64,000 nt of DNA from NCBI GenBank assembly GCA_023213395.1, contig CM041465.1, positions 12,834,001 to 12,898,000 of the forward strand, in the 5' to 3' direction. Source of the DNA: Cycas panzhihuaensis (lineage: Eukaryota > Cycadophyta). Position 1 is the first letter of the stretch. The number at the start of each line of letters is the position of its first letter. This document shows, one piece after another, positions 58,100-64,000 of the stretch. The notes beneath the pieces were generated by a model. It had not been told where the DNA came from, made no database searches, and worked only from the letters and a program-made list of their open reading frames with translations. The position numbers and the translations under genes are program-made.

Positions 58100-59470
58100 G
58101 TTGATGATTCTCTCCCTGACAAGCCTATCCTGGACATTTAGGATTCTCCTCCTCATCTACTTACTAACAGTGAGTGGTGTAGGAACATTGTACAATACCT
58201 CACTCAGCAATAATATCACTCTAAAGCTAGCAACAAAGTTAGGTCTCATATTTAGGCTACTGCTAGGTAGTACTTCCTTATGGGTAAAGTATTGTATGAA
58301 AGATCCTTTAATGGGATCCTTCTTCATTGCGTCAACCCTAATGAAGTGAACTAAATACTCCATGAATGCTATAACGACATTTGTAGGGGCCACTTTGGGG
58401 GCCAATCCATGGCCCAAATAATCCTCCGTATGGGGTATTACTGGTCGTCCCTCTTTAAGGATGCCCATGCCTATGCCCTGAGATGTCAACGATGCCAGGA
58501 GCACGCCAACATCACTCACTTGCCTTCTGAGGCTCTCCATCCCCTCATATCTCCATGGCCCTTCTCCTAATGGGGGTTGGACCTTATTAGAGCCATATCC
58601 CTGTCCTCTTCATTGCAAAATAAGTTCATCTTGACTTCTATGGAGTACTTTACTAAATGGGCGGAAGTAATTCCTTTGACTACTAGTCCTGGTAAGATGA
58701 TAACCACCTTCGTCTACTAGCATATTATCTGTTGTTTCAGAGTTCCCAATGTCTTGATCATGGATAATGGGACTCCTTTTTGTAATAAGGAGATAAATGA
58801 GCTTTGCAAGAAATTCAACATTTCTCACAAGACTTTCTCTCCCTATTACCCCTAGGCCAATGGCCAAGTCAAATCATTCAACAAAACACTCATAAATATT
58901 TTAAAGAAAATCATGGCTCAATCTCAAAGAGATTGGCATCCCTAGCTCTCTTCCACTCTATGGGCATATCGTACGTCCATCTGCATGGCTACGAGAATGA
59001 TTCCTTTCTCCTTAGTCTACAGAATAGAGGTGGTTCTCTCATTAGAAGTGGAGATTCCCTCCTTACGAGTCTCTCTCCAAGGTCTTATCGATGAGGAGTC
59101 TATCCATTAGGCTCACCTCTTAGACCTTGAGGCATTGGATGAGAAGTGCTTGGTTGCCTACTAAGCAAACCTCGTTTCTAAGGTCAAGGCATAAAAGACA
59201 TATGACAAACACCTTCATTCTCTTCCTTTACATCCCAGGGACCACGTCCTCAAACTAGAATATCTCCATGACTGCATGACCAAATTTAGACCCAAATGGG
59301 TTGGCCCCTTTGTCATTCTCGAGAGCCTTGGGAACGATGCTTATAGGATCTCCACCCTAGAAGACCTTGTATTCGAGAAGGCCGTTAATGGGAAATTCCT
59401 AAAAAAAATTATATATGACTATTTCACTCCCTTTTTTCCTCTCCGAAATGAGCCTAAACTACCACCCTAG
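58100..59470 (+). pseudogene. Gypsy element 6: integrase
   Basis: Zinc-binding region: His-Glu-Cys-Tyr-Asn-Asp and Gly-His-Phe near 58358-58395, then Cys-Gln-Arg-Cys near 58487. Core: Trp-Gly-Leu-Asp-Leu near 58573, Tyr-Phe-Thr-Lys-Trp-Ala-Glu near 58647, Met-Asp-Asn-Gly-Thr-Pro-Phe near 58760, Asn-Gly-Gln-Val near 58860. C-terminus open from 59276: Lys-Phe-Arg-Pro-Lys-Trp-Val-Gly-Pro-Phe and Val-Asn-Gly-Lys-Phe-Leu-Lys-Lys. Stops are mostly TAG/TAA at Gln positions. I see no chromodomain. Confidence 0.92.
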
Positions 59471-61179
59471 GTACATCCCCATTCCCCCTAGTCATAGCTG
59501 GAATGGCAGCTTAGAGTGGCCTTCTTACTTTTTTGGGTTCCTCTTGCGGAACCCCTTATCCCCCTTTTCTCTAGGGGGCCCTATCTTCCTAATTGGGTGT
59601 GTTGTCCCTATCACTCCTGAGCTTGGAAACATTCCCCAACTAGGATGGCATGTTGGAGTATTGTCACTCCTTCTTACTAGCACTTCCTTTGCATATTCCG
59701 CTATGCTCCTGTATGCATATGTATGCTGCCCTATCTCCTAGCCTCACATATGTCCATCATCGATGCTCATGGTGATCGTGTGTGCATCTTTTAGGAATGT
59801 GGCCATGTATGAAAAGAAGTATATACAACTCAAACAAACCTTGAATATAAATCATATATTAACCAACTAAAAAATATCATGATTTATAGCTCCTCATGCA
59901 CCCATGCACCCTCATACATATATACACATAAAATCAAATACAACATCATCCATCATCATGTGTCATCACACATATCAACATATACCAAATGGGGTGCCAA
60001 TGGCTCTATCTATATACATAAAATCATCATGTGTCATATCATACAAATGGTATGGTACATCATCTGTGGGAAGCCAGAATCCTTGTAAGGAGGAGAACAA
60101 TCATGTGGTAACATATGGTGACTCCCTAGAGGTCCTACACTTTCCCAAATCAAAAATAGTATGTCCTACTCTCTAATACTCTCCTTCCCCTAGTGTATCA
60201 TCTCCTAGTCTATGTGATCCCTCTCTTGGGGACCACATACCTCCCAGAATCCTCTTGCGCCTCTCAGAGCTCCCTGCCTCACTCCCCTTATCCCAAGGCT
60301 TCCTCGATGTTATTGCCACTGTATGTGTATGTGTCTTGCTCTACGATGACCTCAACACCATATGGTCCACTAGCTAATTGTATCATGCCTGGATACGATT
60401 CCTCTCACCCTCCACTCCTCATAGCCGCTCCTCTAGCACCGTTATCCTAATGCGACTCTCTCCATCGCCACCTGCTCTTCCTTGAGCCTCTAGAGCCTAG
60501 ACCTAACCTCGTAGAGCATCCCTCTCCACTATGGTCATGTCCAGCTCTCCCTGTAGCTATCCCACTCACACCTCATGCCCTTGGGAATCTATTACCCACA
60601 CATCTGTAGCCCTGACCAATGGGGTGAATGCTATCATGTGGGCCCCTATCGACCAAGGCTCCTCTCCTACCTAGATTGGGGGGTTACCCTTCCACGTAGG
60701 CTTGGGGGAACATCTCCCAAACTACTGCCTCAACCAACCTCCTAATATCCACCGCTCCTGCAAAATCCAGCATGCTATGTATTGGTATATATATTCATAT
60801 CTATACCAAACAAATCAAATAAAATAAAGTAATTAGATATCTAGTGATCGAAAGATGATTGGAAAAGGTAGCATCTCACCTATTAGGACTACTAGCTCCC
60901 TAACTCAGATGATCACCTCCTCCTCGGGTCCTCCTCCCACCGCCGGTACCTCCTCCTCCTCAAGTATGACCTCACCAATCGATTGGTTTGCTGAGGCATC
61001 TACGACCCCCTCCGTTGGTGTTTCCACTACTCAGGCTCTTCCCACTATCCTCAACCTCTAGACTAGTGTCTGGGGTGATCCACCTCTCCCTGCAGTCCCT
61101 GATGGAATCGCCTTTTCTCCTGCGGCTCATGACAGTCCTACCTCTCCTCCTGTGGTCCCTGATGGACCCGCTTCTCAAC
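59470..61179. other. 3' region of Gypsy element 6, non-coding
   Basis: No domain is visible between the integrase end and the antisense PMD ORF. A hairpin GGGTTCC-TCTTGC-GGAACCC lies at 59537-59556. A word of about 25 bp around ACATAAAATCA and ATCATGTGTCAT occurs twice (about 59927-59965 and 60016-60036). The 60.9-61.1 kb part is Ser/Pro-coding on one strand by composition only. Confidence 0.4.
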
Positions 61180-62121
61180 CTACTGCTCTTGATGAGCCAG
61201 CCCATCACCTCTGTCACCTCCATCATCACCATCTCCATTACCAGGGGTACCTCCTACTCTTCCTGCCTTGTCATCACTATCCCACCTCACCTCTCTATAT
61301 GGTTTCGTTGTATAGTCTGCCATGGTGAGGAAATCTAGTGATGTAGCCTCCACTAAATGTCGAACGTGTGTTTGGTCCTCAATTCCCCTAAACTGAGTCT
61401 GCCCCCTGTGGACCATGGGAGCCCATGCTGAGATCGGATGTGGTCGTCTTGCTAGTGCCACTGCCCTAAAATAATCAAAGAACTAACACTGTAGTAACAT
61501 GTTGTACGATAGCCCTCCTCTCCCAGCTACCCTGATGGCATCTAACTGGGTGATCAAATTTGCTGCTATTAGTGTAGCCTAATCTAGCCTCTCCTTGGCC
61601 TCACATCCCCTCACAGTGTCCATACACCCACTAGGTATGTCTCTATAATTCTATTTGTGGGATATCCATAATAGAATACATAATGATATCAGCTTCCTCA
61701 CCCGAGGAATCCTAGACATGATCATACTCTGCACAGGAATGCCTCTCTTCTTCCACCGGTCTTGACCTGTGAAGTAGGTCACCACCTCCCTATATGTAGT
61801 GTCATTACTAGGTAATGCACCTAATGATGCCAGTGCTCCTGCTGCTAGTACCCCTAGGATCCTTTGGACGTCTTCTAGTGTAATAGTGACATCTCCCATT
61901 TGGGGGACATGGAATACATGCCTTCGTCAATTTTAATGGGAGACTATGTCCACTAGGAGGCACTGATCAGATGCATATTGTGGCATCCAGATGGCCTTCA
62001 TTAGGCCACACATCCCTGACACTCGCCTGTCTCCATGAGACATCATCTCGATAAAGCTAAGCATGGCTACTCCTATGTTCTCACAGTTGTCCACCACGAT
62101 AACTGCCTGCAAAATACCCAA
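61180..62121 (-). pseudogene. Plant mobile domain (PMD) ORF, antisense to Gypsy element 6
   Basis: One minus-strand frame runs from 62121 to 61180 (about 314 codons) with only five stops, much less decay than the pol genes. The segment Arg-Arg-His-Val-Phe-His-Val-Pro, then Gly-Asp-Val-Thr-Ile-Thr-Leu-Glu-Asp-Val and Ile-Leu-Gly-Val, near 61920-61840, has the pattern of the plant mobile domain. Arg-Lys-Leu-Ile follows near 61690, then Ala-Asn-Leu-Ile-Thr-Gln-Leu-Asp-Ala near 61560 and a Trp-Ala-Pro-Met-Val-His near 61420. The C-terminus is Asp/Gly-rich. Antisense extra ORFs between pol and the 3' LTR are known for Tat-group Gypsy elements, which this arrangement resembles. The domain's role there is unknown. 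Confidence 0.6.
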
Positions 62122-62248
62122 AAACTAGTCAAAACTCATCTAAACCTACATATCTGCCTTTAGGACTACCCCTCATTCCTCCCTGATTAAGGTCTAGCTC
62201 TCCTTCAGGTCATCCTTTATATTTTTTAGCCTATCTTCCTTTGCACTT

Positions 62249-62280
62249 TGCTAAACTCTGCAGTACCGTAGAGTTTAGCA
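62249..62280. repeat. Perfect hairpin, 11-bp arms, GGTAC-type loop
   Basis: TGCTAAACTCT, spacer GCAGTACCGT (10 bases; ACGGTACTGC on the other strand), AGAGTTTAGCA. It lies about 130 bp upstream of the start of the antisense PMD frame. Confidence 0.92.
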
Positions 62281-62322
62281 TGTGGCCTGTTGAGATTTTA
62301 GCATAATCTTAGTGGCCCAATA

Positions 62323-62350
62323 GTAAAGATCATGGCACCGCAATCTTTAC
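62323..62350. repeat. Perfect hairpin, 8-bp arms, GGTGC-type loop
   Basis: GTAAAGAT, spacer CATGGCACCGCA, ATCTTTAC. The spacer on the other strand contains GCGGTGCCATG. Confidence 0.88.
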
Positions 62351-63358
62351 CGTAGTGCTAGTGATACCCCCATATTAAGGGGGTTTTCCTGCCCAAAAAA
62401 TTAAAAAATTTTATCTAGGCAGGCCATGCTCTAGCCCACTAAGACCAGGGCTACCTAATACCCCAGTCCCCCCTCTCTCTGGGTCTAATTCAGACTCCGA
62501 GAGATCACTATTTACCTATAAGGGGCCAAAAACTATACAAAAAAATAGTAAAAAGTCATTAAACTTAAATGACAAGATGGGCTAGGGAACAGGTGATCCC
62601 CTCACTGGATCTAGTCTCACTACTGCCATCTCGTCTCTCTAATCTCACTGACTATCTCTGCATCCCAATCTGACAGTCTGATCTCTCTTTGTATACCTCC
62701 AAAGTCAGGTGGTGCTCCACTGAGTAAGGAAAAGGGCTCTGAATCGATCACGAGCATGTGAAAACGAATCTCGTTTTCGTCGAGTTTTCCTTATATAGGT
62801 GGGAGCCCCGATGGGCACCTCTTCCATTTCTCTCACTATGATAGCCCTTGAGACCATCTCTCTTCCCTAATCACATTTGCCTTCTAGGTCTGTCTCTTGT
62901 TTTGCCTCTATGGCCTTCTTTCTCATGACCCTTTGGGTGCATTTATGGCATCCCCCTCTTTGGCCTTATGAGGCTCCTTCTACATCATTTTGCATGCCAC
63001 CTCCATATATACTCAATTTTATACTCATTTGGCTCGTTTCACCATCTTGAACCCATTTTTGCTACCCGTTCGTACCTCTAGGGCTCCCATAGGAAGCGTC
63101 ATCCCATTTGGGACCACGCTTTACTTCCCAAAGTGACCTTTGGCACCCCTAGAGGGGCCTTTTCACCATTGATTCTTTCCCGTCTGCTAGATAGTTTCTT
63201 TCGCCCTTAGGTAGCCTCATCTCTAGGTCTTCTTACCCTTCGTGGCCTTTATTGATTACCACTCAAGCCTGCCTTATGATAGTTTCATATCATTGAGTCC
63301 TCTTCACTTATCGATCGTATGAGCACTTTCTCTCTACCGAGACCTTTGTTCTTTTGTC
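62351..63358. other. Non-coding stretch with a TATA box and a palindrome
   Basis: C/T-rich, no readable domain. The palindrome GAAAACGA-ATC-TCGTTTTC lies at 62760-62778 and a TATA-like TTATATAGG at 62791-62799, so a promoter on the plus strand (LTR or leader of the element carrying the RNase H ORF) is possible. Confidence 0.45.
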
Positions 63359-63790
63359 ATGGCATTACTCATCTTCACCGATAGTAGAACCCATGGTAAC
63401 CCTAGCCCTTTTGCTACTACGTGGACCCTCTGTGACCCTTCTAGACATGACTTTATACATTTCAGGATCTTCCTTCCCAAGGCCACCAATAATAAAGCTG
63501 ACTACACAGCTGTTATTGAGGCCCTTACCGATGTGCTCGGCTTCCACCATGGACCCATCGCTCTCTTCTACGACTCTCAAGTTGTGGTGTCCCATCTCAC
63601 CTAGGTCTACCAGGTGCAGTACCCACACTTGAGAGCCCTCGCCATGACTGTGAGGTCCTTATTGGCTTGTTTTCCATCTGTTGACATCTGACACATTCCT
63701 CAGGCTCTCAACACTGAGGTGGATAATCTGGTTCATCTCATCCTTGAGTGTCACCTTCCTCTCCTTATTGGCCTACCTTGAGAGGCTTGT
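63359..63790 (+). pseudogene. Second-type (archaeal-like) RNase H domain, standing alone
   Basis: From the ATG at 63359: Leu-Ile-Phe-Thr-Asp-Ser gives the first catalytic Asp, then Asn-Asn-Lys-Ala-Asp-Tyr-Thr-Ala near 63490 (family Ala-Glu-Tyr, here Asp), then Tyr-Asp-Ser-Gln-Val-Val-Val near 63570, and, after a TAG at 63602 (family Gln/Gly), Phe-Pro-Ser-Val-Asp-Ile, His-Ile-Pro and Asn-Thr-Glu-Val-Asp-Asn near 63720. This is the RVT_3-type RNase H that Tat-group Gypsy elements carry in addition to the RT-linked one. Here neither RT nor integrase lies next to it within the window. It may belong to an element continuing past 64000, or be a captured domain. Confidence 0.78.
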
Positions 63791-64000
63791 CTGGTCACCC
63801 AGGTCCCTAAGTCTTGAGTCATCTTATTCTTTACGCCGTGATCTCTTCGTACCTCCAAAAGCCGGCCACTAATGAGGTTAAACTATGGCGACCACTAGGT
63901 TTGTTTTCTTCACTCTACTCTTAGTATCTTAGCACCTAACTCTTGATATTCTTGATTTGTGTCTATACATAGCACTTTATTCATGACATCTATTTGATCT

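Larger units (their letters stand above)
52109..59470 (+). mobile_element. Gypsy element 6 coding region (LTRs not delimited)
   Basis: A plus-strand Ty3/gypsy polyprotein: gag 52109-54090, protease 54560-55100, RT 55190-55585 and 57017-57480, RNase H 57482-58080, integrase 58100-59470. The RT is split by a 1.4-kb minus-strand Copia-like fragment. The order RT-RH-INT is Gypsy; the protease and RT style and the long 3' region carrying an antisense PMD ORF suggest the Tat-like branch. GC content is higher than in the other elements, which fits less decay. Confidence 0.88.

Noticed and set aside
460-59470. Possible alternative genetic code, TAG read as Gln
   Set aside because: TAG also replaces Trp, TAA and TGA stops and frameshifts are common too, and catalytic residues are lost. 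Decay explains all of it.
60972-61338. Overlapping open frames on both strands, Leu/Pro or Arg/Gly-rich
   Set aside because: They are shadows of the Asp/Gly-rich end of the antisense PMD frame and of C/T-rich sequence.

Overview
The window looks like plant nuclear heterochromatin built almost entirely from old, nested LTR retrotransposons. I see no intact host gene, rRNA, tRNA or CRISPR array. Ty1/copia and Ty3/gypsy domains are readable on both strands, but every polyprotein is broken by stops and frameshifts. Many stops are TAG or TAA where the family has Gln (or Trp). That fits C-to-T decay of methylated, silenced DNA. The density of old nested elements suggests a large-genome seed plant, possibly a gymnosperm; the sequence alone does not identify the species.

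Layout. 1-13471: Copia element 1 (+), starting inside its 5' LTR and lacking gag. It is interrupted by a gag-only element on the minus strand (2678-7075), by a 5'-truncated second Copia (7341-11771) and by a solo LTR (12148-12451). Its right LTR abuts a Gypsy RNase H/integrase fragment (13480-14657), so element 1 seems to have landed in an older Gypsy. 17678-27926: a Gypsy element on the minus strand with both LTRs, gag, protease, RT/RNase H and integrase, then a 21-bp minisatellite and an extra ORF of unknown function before the 3' LTR. 29831-36964: a second Gypsy (+) with 1.2-kb LTRs, PBS, candidate target-site duplication and all domains. 37887-38198: a 312-bp TRIM element. 39121-40318: a decayed plant-mobile-domain (PMD) type ORF. 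42732-46713: a second, better preserved gag-only element (TR-GAG type), flanked by an inverted repeat of about 300 bp made from a Gypsy-like gag remnant.

From about 48.7 kb onward the sequence is visibly more GC-rich. A third large Gypsy (+) runs from gag at 52.1 kb to the integrase end at 59.4 kb. Its RT is interrupted by a gag-only Copia fragment (55586-57016) whose single LTR has a PPT on one side and a PBS on the other. Downstream lie an antisense PMD ORF (62121-61180) and a lone second-type (archaeal-like) RNase H domain (63359-63790).

How the parts relate. The full-length elements would once have supplied gag, reverse transcription and integration. The TRIM and the gag-only elements lack pol and must have borrowed it. 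The most unusual signals are hairpins with differing arms around a shared GGTAC-like loop, found next to both PMD ORFs and elsewhere; the permuted single-LTR insertion; the extra ORF plus minisatellite; and the gag-only family with C-terminal peptide repeats.
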